64,000 bases of DNA from Aminobacter sp. HY435 (GTDB taxonomy: Bacteria > Pseudomonadota > Alphaproteobacteria > Rhizobiales > Rhizobiaceae): NCBI RefSeq assembly GCF_027568395.1, contig NZ_JANKZL010000001.1:310001-374000 (forward strand), given 5' to 3'. Positions 56,943 through 64,000 of the stretch are shown here, one piece after another. Under the pieces are notes generated by a model that was not told the origin of the DNA, did not search any database, and saw nothing but the letters and a program-made list of their open reading frames with translations. Each line of letters starts with the position of its first letter. Within the stretch, counting starts at the first letter, position 1. The position numbers and the translations under genes were made by a program.

Positions 56943-58132
56943 TCAGCCAGCAGTCCGCCGCCGTGCCGCCGCGCGATAGAAGGCAAAGGCGAGCAGCAGG
57001 ATGTTGAGGCTCGCAAGCACCGCCGGCAGCCCGATCGGGCCGAAGGTCTGCATAACCATGCCCGAACTCGGCGGGCCGACCATGCCGCCAAAGCCCCACA
57101 TCAGCGCGAATGCCGCGTTGCCGGCGACGAGCAGACTGCCGTTGAAACGATTGCCGAGTTCGACTAGCGCCATGGTGTAGACGCCGTAGCCGACCGCGCC
57201 CATCACCACCAGCACGACCCAGATCAACGGCGTGCCAATCAGCAACTGCAGAAGCACGGCGCAGATTGCTGTTGCCGCTGCGCAAAACAGGATCATGGTG
57301 CGTCCACCCACCCGCTCCGCCATCAGGCCGAGCGGTATCTGCAGCAGGATGTTGCCCATCGACAGCGCCGTCAGCATAGCGGCAAGCATGGCTTCCGGCA
57401 GGCCGTGAGCGGCACCGAAGACCGGTAGCAACGAATAGGTGCTCTGCTGGTTGGCGGCTGACACCAGCACCGCAAACAGCAGCGCCGGCGCAAGCGCTGC
57501 AAAGCCCAGCACGCCACCCTTGGACTGGCCGTCATCCTCGAAGCCCGACAGGTCCGACAAGATGCGCAGGACGGCGGCACAGGCGAGGAAGCCGACGATC
57601 GCTATGACGAAAGGCGTCCAGCCTGCCGTGCCGACGAAGGTCAGCACCAGCGGACCGCTGGCATAACCTACCCCCATCAGCGTGTTGAACACACCCATGA
57701 CCCGCCCGCGCCGCGACGGTGGCGCCATTGACAGTGCCCACACCTCGCCGAGGACGTAGAGCGGGTTGATGACCACCCCGATCATGAAGCGCAGCACGAA
57801 CCAGGCGAACCTGTCCTGGAAATAGCCGATTAGCAGGAAGCAGATTGCAGCGGCGAACGAGCAGCCGACGCCAGGTTTCGCGCCCCGACAAAACGCACGG
57901 CCGCCGGCACGAAGGCTGCCGACGCGATCAGGCCCAGCGGCATCATCGCCGCCGACAGGCCGATCATCGCCGGCGACATGCCCTGCTTCTGCATCAGGAG
58001 CGAAAACAGCGGGTAGCTCAGCCCCTGGGCTGCGCCGAACATTGCCAGCGCGGCGGTAACGCCGACAAGGGGAGCCCATCTGAGCGGCGGCTCGGCGGCT
58101 GCGGAAGCGGAAGAAGTCAAGCTGGTCACCAC
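56943..58132 (-). pseudogene. MFS transporter interrupted by a frameshift
   Basis: A major facilitator with 12 expected helices is split over two frames. The first part (58132 to about 57870) reads VTSLTSSASAAAEPPLRWAP onward through helices 1-3 and ends RFVGARNLA. The second part, in the neighbouring frame, continues CSFAAAICFLLIGYFQDRF and runs cleanly to the stop at 56943. A one-base loss near 57870, in the run ctggcgtcgg, restores the reading if a G is added back. It is either a real pseudogenising mutation or a sequencing error. Family features such as RRGRVMGVFNTLMG remain. Substrate unknown. It is divergent from the MttB gene. Confidence 0.8.
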
Positions 58133-58320
58133 GAGAATCGAATGTCGGCGATCCTACAGAAGGACAGCCATGTCGCGGATGCTTCACCACGACGGAGAAC
58201 GTCGGTCCAGTCCAATCGGTGATGTCGTTTCCCTCGCGCTACTTGTCGCCGCCTCCGCAATGAGCCGCACCGCCCCGGTCCATTATGCCCGCGATACTGA
58301 AGCTTTGCCGTGAGGATCCC

Positions 58321-59898
58321 ATGACCGTGGCCCTGCAAACAGCCGAACAGGCCCCTGCCTCCGATCGCGCTCGTCGCGGCGGCCGTGCCGGCAAGCGCGC
58401 CGGCGGCTCGGCCGCGTTCGAGCAACCTGCCTTCCGTCAGCTCAAGATACCTTTCGCGCCGACCAAGCTGATCTCCGACGACGAGCTGGAATCGATCCAC
58501 CTCGCATCATTGCGGGTGCTCAAGGAAATCGGCGTCGACGTGCTGCACGACGAGGCGCGGCGCATCATGAAGGCGCATGGCGCCGACGTGCGCGACGGCT
58601 CGGAGCGGGTCCGCTTCGACCCCGACATGGTCCTCGAGCTGATTGCGCATGCCCCGGCCGAATTCACCCTCCATGCCCGCAATCCGTCCCACAATGTGCG
58701 CTTCGGCGGCAACAATCTGGTGCTGTCGCAGATGGCGTCGGCGCCCAACTGCTCCGATCTCGACCGCGGACGGCGACCGGGCAACCAGGCCGACTACCGC
58801 AACTTCCTCAAGCTCGCCCAGATGCATAACATCCTGCAGACGACGGGCGGCTATCCGGTCGAGCCGGTGGACATCCACCCCTCGATCCGTCACCTCGAAT
58901 GCATCCGCGATCTCGCGACGCTGACCGACAAGGTGTTCCACATCTATTCGCTCGGCAAGGAACGCAATGTCGACGGCATCGAGATCACCCGCATCGCCCG
59001 TGGCATCAGCCGCGAGCAGATGATGGCGGAGCCCTCGGTCTACACCATCATCAACACCAACTCGCCGCTGAAGCTCGACGTGCCGATGATGGAAGGCATC
59101 ATCCAGATGTCGTCGATGGGCCAGGTGGTGATCGTCACCCCCTTCACCCTGTCGGGTGCGATGGCCCCCGTCACCATCGCCGGTGCGCTGGTCCAGCAGA
59201 ACGCCGAAGCACTTTCGGGCCTCGCCTTCACCCAGATGGTCAGGAAGGGCGCGCCGGTCGGCTATGGCGGTTTCACCTCCAACGTCGACATGAAGTCGGG
59301 CGCCCCGGCCTTCGGCACGCCCGAATACATGAAGGCCCAGCTTGTCGGCGGCCAGCTCGCCCGCCGCTACAACATCCCCTACCGCACCTCCAACGTCTGC
59401 GCCGCCAATGCCGTCGACGCCCAGGCGGCCTATGAAAGCGTCTTTTCGCTATGGGGCGCGATCCAGAGCGGCGCCAACTTCATGCTCCACGGCGCCGGCT
59501 GGCTCGAAGGCGGCCTGCGCTGCTCCTACGAGAAGACGATCCTCGACATCGACCTGCTGCAGATGGTGGCCGAGTTCCTGACCCCGCTCGACCTGTCCGA
59601 GGATGCGCTCGCCATCGACGCCATCCGCGACGTCGGTCCCGGCGGCCATTTCTTCGGCACCCAGCACACCCAGGACCGCTACAAGAACGCGTTTTATTCG
59701 CCTGTCATCTCCGACTGGCGCAACTTCGAGACCTGGGCCGAGGCAGGTAGTCCAACGGCGGTGGAAAAGGCAAATCGCGTCTGGAAGGAGCGCCTCGCCT
59801 CCTACGAGGAGCCATGGATGGATCCGGCGATCCGCGAGGAACTCAACGCCTTCGTCGACAAGCGCAAGGCCGAGGGCGGCGCGCCGACCGATTTTTGA
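58321..59898 (+). CDS. Trimethylamine methyltransferase (MttB) family protein, non-pyrrolysine
   Basis: A 525-residue member of the MttB superfamily. No in-frame TAG interrupts it, so it lacks pyrrolysine and is not a trimethylamine methyltransferase in the archaeal sense. Relatives such as MtgB demethylate glycine betaine or similar quaternary amines and pass the methyl to a corrinoid protein or folate. The family blocks include GYPVEPVDIHPSIRHLECIRDL and TSNVCAANAVDAQAAYES. The N-terminal 40 residues are basic and variable. The ATG at 58321 has a GTGAGGATC site. It is followed by a DUF559 gene and then a GcvT-type FAD dehydrogenase, which fits methylated amine catabolism. Confidence 0.9.
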   Translation: MTVALQTAEQAPASDRARRGGRAGKRAGGSAAFEQPAFRQLKIPFAPTKLISDDELESIHLASLRVLKEIGVDVLHDEARRIMKAHGADVRDGSERVRFDPDMVLELIAHAPAEFTLHARNPSHNVRFGGNNLVLSQMASAPNCSDLDRGRRPGNQADYRNFLKLAQMHNILQTTGGYPVEPVDIHPSIRHLECIRDLATLTDKVFHIYSLGKERNVDGIEITRIARGISREQMMAEPSVYTIINTNSPLKLDVPMMEGIIQMSSMGQVVIVTPFTLSGAMAPVTIAGALVQQNAEALSGLAFTQMVRKGAPVGYGGFTSNVDMKSGAPAFGTPEYMKAQLVGGQLARRYNIPYRTSNVCAANAVDAQAAYESVFSLWGAIQSGANFMLHGAGWLEGGLRCSYEKTILDIDLLQMVAEFLTPLDLSEDALAIDAIRDVGPGGHFFGTQHTQDRYKNAFYSPVISDWRNFETWAEAGSPTAVEKANRVWKERLASYEEPWMDPAIREELNAFVDKRKAEGGAPTDF

Positions 59899-60632
59899 TG
59901 CTCATGGTTTCGCCAGATCGACCCCCACTCCGGTCGGCTCCGCCGACCACCTCTCCCCCGATCGACGGGGGAGAGGAAGTGCGCCTCGTTCTGGACCGCC
60001 CCGCTGTTCTTCAAGGCGCGAAGGCCGACGGCCCTGGCTCACTTCCTCTCCCTCCGGAGGGGGGAGAGGTGGCGCCGCGCAGCGGCGACGGAGTGGGGGA
60101 AGCCGTCGAAACAACGATCAGAGATGCCACTTCGTCCAACCGAAGCCGTCGTCAGCGAGGCACCACGGCCCGCGCCCGCACGCTTCGCCAAGGTGGCAAC
60201 AAGGCCGAAGCCCTGCTTTGGCTGGACCTGAAGAACAGGAAGCTCGGCGGCTATCGCTTCACGCGCCAACTGCCGATCGGCCGCTATTTCGCGGACTTTG
60301 CCTGTCGCGAGCATTGGCTCATCGTTGAAATCGACGGCAGCCAACACGCCGACAATTCACATGACGCCATCAGGGACGAGTTCATCAGCACCCAAGGCTA
60401 TTCGATCCTGCGCTTCTGGAACACGGATGTCCTCAAGCATCGCAGTGCTGTCTGCGATACCATCCTCGCCGCGCTCGAAAGTCGCCTGTCTCAACCGGTC
60501 GCCGCCTTCGATCTTCGCTTTCGCCCAGCCCGAACCCCTTCACGCCCCGCAACCCTACTGACTTCCAGCCAGCAGGTCCGGCCGCGTGGCACACAAGATT
60601 CAACTTCTTCAAAACCGGACATAACCTTATGA
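59898..60632 (+). CDS. DUF559 endonuclease-fold protein with a repeat-derived N-terminus
   Basis: The C-terminal half (about 60150-60480) is a DUF559 domain, a very-short-patch-repair-like nuclease fold: NKAEALLWLDLKNRKLGG, RQLPIGRYFADF and EIDGSQHA, then GYSILRFWNTDV. The frame is open from an ATG overlapping the mttB stop (TGATG) and ends overlapping the next ATG (ATGA). Roughly the first 65 residues are translated from a palindromic repeat, so the true start may be a later codon such as GTG at 60093. It interrupts what otherwise looks like an mttB-dehydrogenase operon. Function unproven. Confidence 0.7.
   Translation: MLMVSPDRPPLRSAPPTTSPPIDGGEEVRLVLDRPAVLQGAKADGPGSLPLPPEGGEVAPRSGDGVGEAVETTIRDATSSNRSRRQRGTTARARTLRQGGNKAEALLWLDLKNRKLGGYRFTRQLPIGRYFADFACREHWLIVEIDGSQHADNSHDAIRDEFISTQGYSILRFWNTDVLKHRSAVCDTILAALESRLSQPVAAFDLRFRPARTPSRPATLLTSSQQVRPRGTQDSTSSKPDITL
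59922..60099. repeat. Palindromic intergenic repeat, copy A
   Basis: A 178-base element bounded by cccccactccg and the inverse cggagtggggg. Inside lie two facing hairpins, cctctccccc/gggggagagg near the left and cctctccc/ggggagaggtgg near the right, each beside an inverted half. A second copy of the same architecture is at 63236-63430. Confidence 0.85.
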
Positions 60633-63202
60633 AATCCCATGTGAAAGCAGTTGTCATTGGCGGCGGCGTAGTGGGCTGCTCGGTGCTCTACCACCTCGCC
60701 CGCGCCGGCTGGACCGACATCATGCTGATCGAACGCTCGGAGCTGACCTCCGGCTCGTCCTGGCACGCCGCCGGCGGCTTCCACACACTGAACGGCGACC
60801 CCAACGTCGCCAAGCTTCAGGCCTACACGGTGCAGCTCTACAAGGAGCTGGAGGAGATTTCCGGCCAGTCCTGCTCGCTGCACCTGACCGGCGGCGTCAT
60901 GCTCGCCGATAGCCCGGAGCGCATGGACTTCCTGCGACTGGCGCATGCCAAGGGCCGCTATCTCGGCATGGATACCGAGCTGATCACGCCGTCCGAAGCC
61001 AAGAAGATGTTCCCGCTGATGGACGAAAAGCACTTCGTCGGCGCGATGTGGGACCCGGTCGAAGGCCATCTCGACCCGTCGGGCACGACGCATGCCTATG
61101 CCAAGGCGGCGAAAAAGCTCGGCGCCGAGATCGTGCTGCGAAACCCGGTCAAGGAGCTGACGCAGGACCCCGACGGCACCTGGAACGTCGTCACCGAGCA
61201 TGGCACGGTCAGGGCAGAGCACGTCGTCAACTGCGGCGGCCTGTGGGCGCGCGAGGTCGGACGCATGGTCGGCGTCGAACTGCCGGTGCTCGCCATGGAG
61301 CACATGTACCTGCTGACCGAGCCGATGCCCGAGGTCGAGGCCTTCAACAAGGAAACCGGCCGCGAGATGATCGGCGTGCTCGATTTCAAGGGCGAGATCT
61401 ACACCCGCCAGGAGCGCAACGGCATCCTGCTCGGCACCTATGAGAAGGCCTGCAAGCCGTGGTCGCCTGTCAACACGCCATGGGATTTCGGCCATGAACT
61501 GCTTGCGCCCGACCTCGACCGCATCGCGCCTTCGCTCGAGATCGGCTTCCAGCACTTCCCCGGCATTGCCAATGCCGGCATCAAGCAGGTCATCAATGGC
61601 CCCTTCACCTTCGCGCCCGACGGCAATCCGCTGGTCGGCCCGGTGCAGGGCCTGACCAATTTCTGGGTCGCCTGCGGTGTCATGGCCGGCTTCAGCCAGG
61701 GCGGTGGCGTCGGCCTCGCGCTCTCGAACTGGATGGTTGATGGCGATCCGGGCTTCGACGTCTGGGGCATGGATGTCGCGCGCTGGGGCGAATGGGCCTC
61801 GCTGCGTTACACCAACGCCAAGGTGCGCGAAAACTACTCGCGCCGCTTCTCCATCCGATTCCCCAACGAAGAACTCCCCGCCGCCAGGCCGGCCCAGACC
61901 ACGCCGCTCTACGACACCATGGTCGCCAACAACGCCGTCATGGGCGACAGCTGGGGCCTGGAGACGCCGCTGTGGTTCGCGCCGAAGGGTACGGAACCCA
62001 AGGACATCGTCTCCTTCCACCGCTCCAACGATTTCGAGCACATCGGCAACGAGGTGCGTGCGACGCGCGAGCGCGTCGGCATCACCGAGATCGCCAATTT
62101 CGCCAAATACGAGGTGTCGGGCCCGGCATCGGAGGATTTCCTCAACCGGCTGATGACCAACCGCATGCCGAAGAAGGGCCGCATCGTGCTGACGCCGATG
62201 CTGAACGAGTTCGGCCGGCTGATCGGCGACTTCACGATTGCCAAGACGGGCGACGACAAGCTCATGATCTGGGGTTCGTCGGCGGCGCAGAAGTACCACA
62301 TGCGCTGGTTTGAAAGGCATCTGCCGAAGGATGGTTCGGTGCGCATCCACCGCTTCGACCAGACGCTCGTCGGCCTGTCGATCGCCGGTCCGAAGTCGCA
62401 GGCGCTGCTGGCCAAGCTAGTCGACGAGGACGTGACCAGCAAGGCCTTCCGCTTCATGGACTTCCGCGAGATGGCTGTCGGCGGCGCGCCCTGCATGGTC
62501 AACCGCATCACCTACACCGGCGATCTCGGCTACGAGATCTGGATGGCGCCCGCTTACCAGCGCCTCGTCTACAAGGCGATCAAGGACGCCGGCGAGGAGT
62601 TCGGCATCGTCGATTTCGGCATGCGGGCACTGCTCTCCATGCGCCTCGAGAAGAACTTCCCGACCTGGTTCCGCGAACTTCGCCCGATCTACGGGCCGTT
62701 CGAGGGCGCGATGGAGCGCTTCATCAAACTCGAGAAGAACGACTTCATCGGCCGCGAGGCAGCCGCCAGGGAACATGCCGAGGGGCCGAAGCTGCGCCGC
62801 GTCTCCTTCTATGTCGATGCCCACGACGCCGACGTGATGGGCGACGAGCCGATCTGGGCCAAGGTCGGCGACAAGGATTTCGGCACGATCGAAAAGCCGC
62901 ACGGCTATGGCGCGCCGCGCTTTGACGAGACAGGCAGGGAGGTGCGCGGCTCGGACGCCGCCACCGGTGCTTCCGCCGTGCGCGGTATTGTCGACGGCGA
63001 CTGGCGCGTGGTCGGCTGGGTGACATCGGGCGGCTATGCCCATTATGTCGGCAAGTCGATGGCTCAGGGCTACGTGCCGGCAGCGCTTGCCGAAAACGAG
63101 GTGGAAGGGCTGTTCGAGATCGAAATCCTCGGCCACCGCCGTCCCGCCCGCATCAATGTCGAGCCGCCCTTCGATCCATCGGGCGACAAGATGCGGGGAT
63201 AG
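60629..63202 (+). CDS. FAD-dependent oxidoreductase with GcvT domain (dimethylglycine/sarcosine dehydrogenase-like)
   Basis: An 857-residue two-part flavoenzyme. The N-terminal DAO-type FAD domain has VIGGGVVGCSVLYHLA and the covalent-FAD type SSWHAAGGFH. The C-terminal third is a GcvT/aminomethyltransferase fold (GDLGYEIWMAPAYQRLVYKAI, FGMRALLSMRLEKNFPTWFREL), which binds tetrahydrofolate and catches the formaldehyde released. Dimethylglycine and sarcosine dehydrogenases have this build. The ATG at 60629 overlaps the DUF559 stop. It follows the MttB homologue in order, as expected if betaine-like compounds are demethylated stepwise. Substrate not proven. Confidence 0.93.
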   Translation: MKSHVKAVVIGGGVVGCSVLYHLARAGWTDIMLIERSELTSGSSWHAAGGFHTLNGDPNVAKLQAYTVQLYKELEEISGQSCSLHLTGGVMLADSPERMDFLRLAHAKGRYLGMDTELITPSEAKKMFPLMDEKHFVGAMWDPVEGHLDPSGTTHAYAKAAKKLGAEIVLRNPVKELTQDPDGTWNVVTEHGTVRAEHVVNCGGLWAREVGRMVGVELPVLAMEHMYLLTEPMPEVEAFNKETGREMIGVLDFKGEIYTRQERNGILLGTYEKACKPWSPVNTPWDFGHELLAPDLDRIAPSLEIGFQHFPGIANAGIKQVINGPFTFAPDGNPLVGPVQGLTNFWVACGVMAGFSQGGGVGLALSNWMVDGDPGFDVWGMDVARWGEWASLRYTNAKVRENYSRRFSIRFPNEELPAARPAQTTPLYDTMVANNAVMGDSWGLETPLWFAPKGTEPKDIVSFHRSNDFEHIGNEVRATRERVGITEIANFAKYEVSGPASEDFLNRLMTNRMPKKGRIVLTPMLNEFGRLIGDFTIAKTGDDKLMIWGSSAAQKYHMRWFERHLPKDGSVRIHRFDQTLVGLSIAGPKSQALLAKLVDEDVTSKAFRFMDFREMAVGGAPCMVNRITYTGDLGYEIWMAPAYQRLVYKAIKDAGEEFGIVDFGMRALLSMRLEKNFPTWFRELRPIYGPFEGAMERFIKLEKNDFIGREAAAREHAEGPKLRRVSFYVDAHDADVMGDEPIWAKVGDKDFGTIEKPHGYGAPRFDETGREVRGSDAATGASAVRGIVDGDWRVVGWVTSGGYAHYVGKSMAQGYVPAALAENEVEGLFEIEILGHRRPARINVEPPFDPSGDKMRG

Positions 63203-63235
63203 TGTTCGCGCGTTGCTCTCGATGATCGGCAATCA

Positions 63236-63430
63236 CCCCCACTCCGTCGCGCTGCGCGCGCCACCTCTCCCCCTGCCCGGGGGAGAGGAAATGCGCCATG
63301 TTCTGCCCGGCGGACTGGAAAGGTGCCTAGACCGGCCAGGCAGTGAGCAAAGGCGCGAGCAGTGCGGCCGGCCTTCCTCTCCCCCGTCGATCGGGAGAGA
63401 GGTGGTTTGCGCAGCAAACCGGAGTGGGGG
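63236..63430. repeat. Palindromic intergenic repeat, copy B
   Basis: A 195-base element with the same plan as copy A at 59922: left end cccccactccg, hairpins cctctcccc/ggggagagg, and right end cggagtggggg. The central 50-70 bases differ. It separates the FAD dehydrogenase from the M24 gene. Confidence 0.85.
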
Positions 63431-63451
63431 TCGAACCTCCAGCGAAACACA

Positions 63452-64000
63452 ATGAACACAGGCACCAACTTTGGCCGCCACCGCAAGATCATGCCGTTCG
63501 AGCCGGGCTCGATGGAGGATTTGCGCGCGCAGGCCCGCACAAAGGCCGCCGGGCTCAACAGCCACGTCCTCGGCTACGGCGCGCAGGCCGAGGCTGAATG
63601 GGCCGCAGCGGGCATCGCGGCGCCCGACATGCCGGCGATGCGCAAATACCGCCTGGACCGCATCCGTGCTGAGCTCGCGCGGCGCGGCTACGCCGGCGCC
63701 CTGCTCTACGATCCGGTCAACATCCGCTACGCCACCGACTCGACCAACATGCAGCTGTGGGTGGCGCACAACCCGACCCGTCACTGCTTCGTCGCCACCG
63801 ACGGCCCGGTGGTGCTGTTCGACTACTTCTCCTGCGAGCACCTGTCGGATCATTCCGGCGTCGTCGCCGAGGTTCGCCCGGCAGTGTCATGGATGTATCT
63901 CTACAGCGGCGAACTGACCGGCATGAAAGTCGAGCGCTGGGCGCAAGGCATCGCTGATGTCGTCCGTGAGCATGGCGGCGGCAACAGCCGCATCGCCGTC
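63452..64000 (+). CDS. M24 family metallopeptidase-like protein, DddP-like (partial)
   Basis: A 183-codon 5' fragment of an M24 creatinase/prolidase-fold protein, cut at the right window edge. The N-terminal creatinase-type domain is visible: PAMRKYRLDRIRAELARRGY, then NIRYATDSTNMQLWVAHNP and VVLFDYFS. This RYATDSTNMQLW block is, from memory, shared with the DMSP lyase DddP, also an M24 member. The catalytic metal site lies beyond the edge and cannot be judged. It follows the dehydrogenase and copy B of the repeat on the same strand, so it may belong to the same methylated-compound locus. Confidence 0.72.
   Translation, partial: MNTGTNFGRHRKIMPFEPGSMEDLRAQARTKAAGLNSHVLGYGAQAEAEWAAAGIAAPDMPAMRKYRLDRIRAELARRGYAGALLYDPVNIRYATDSTNMQLWVAHNPTRHCFVATDGPVVLFDYFSCEHLSDHSGVVAEVRPAVSWMYLYSGELTGMKVERWAQGIADVVREHGGGNSRIAV

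Overview
The window is a high-GC, gene-dense stretch of chromosome from an alphaproteobacterium of the order Hyphomicrobiales (Rhizobiales). A Phyllobacteriaceae member such as Mesorhizobium or Aminobacter is the best guess. That inference rests on the rhizobial VLCFA-lipid A locus (acpXL to lpxXL), a RirA-type Rrf2 iron regulator beside an hmu heme-uptake locus, PutA without a DNA-binding domain paired with an Lrp-type PutR, phasins, and the short palindromic intergenic repeats. I see no tRNA, rRNA, CRISPR array, insertion sequence or prophage.

Layout. 1-2.7 kb: CoxL/CoxS-type molybdenum hydroxylase subunits (large subunit cut by the window edge). 2.9-8.4 kb: housekeeping and orphan genes (FAH-family hydrolase, MaoC dehydratase, HerA-like ATPase, phasin, DUF445, GNAT). 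8.6-16.3 kb: iron/heme block of rirA, hmuV-U-T-S, hemP, a divergent TonB heme receptor and an IsdG/HmuQ-like heme monooxygenase, with TGA-N9-TCA candidate RirA operators in the two key promoters. 16.4-20.6 kb: putA and divergent putR. 20.6-25.8 kb: di-heme peroxidase lipoprotein with a FixH-like partner, succinate-semialdehyde dehydrogenase, AEC transporter, and a histidine-phosphatase-fold protein whose catalytic His reads Asn. 26-31 kb: the very-long-chain fatty acid/lipid A cluster. 30.9-35.5 kb: a cytoplasmic-type molybdoenzyme operon resembling sulfite dehydrogenase SoeABC. 35.7-37.2 kb: outer-membrane barrel and L,D-transpeptidase.

37.4-40.1 kb holds three exported proteins in a row, a Tat-exported flavin amine oxidase, a Sec-exported cytochrome c and a Sec-exported RidA. 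They look like one periplasmic oxidative deamination unit. 40.2-46.6 kb: M20 deacylase and a peptide/nickel-type ABC importer. 46.7-49.5 kb: TerB, TSUP exporter, AraC regulator, VOC protein. 49.5-53.9 kb: cobQ with a DMSP-lyase-family cupin, and divergently an acyl-CoA dehydrogenase plus 3-hydroxyisobutyrate dehydrogenase (valine degradation). 53.9-54.15 kb: a gene-free stretch folding into several hairpins and ending in a terminator (candidate sRNA). 54.2-58.1 kb: phasin-like protein, class III aminotransferase, a secreted repeat protein and a frameshifted MFS transporter. 58.3-64 kb: a methylated-amine type locus of non-pyrrolysine MttB homologue, a DUF559 nuclease carrying a palindromic repeat, an FAD/GcvT dehydrogenase of the dimethylglycine/sarcosine class, a second copy of the repeat, and a truncated M24 protein resembling DddP.

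The most unusual items are the oxidase/cytochrome/RidA unit, the VLCFA cluster lacking the usual FabZ gene and carrying a cysteine-less ketosynthase, the Asn-for-His phosphatase, the candidate sRNA, and the paired palindromic elements in the MttB locus.
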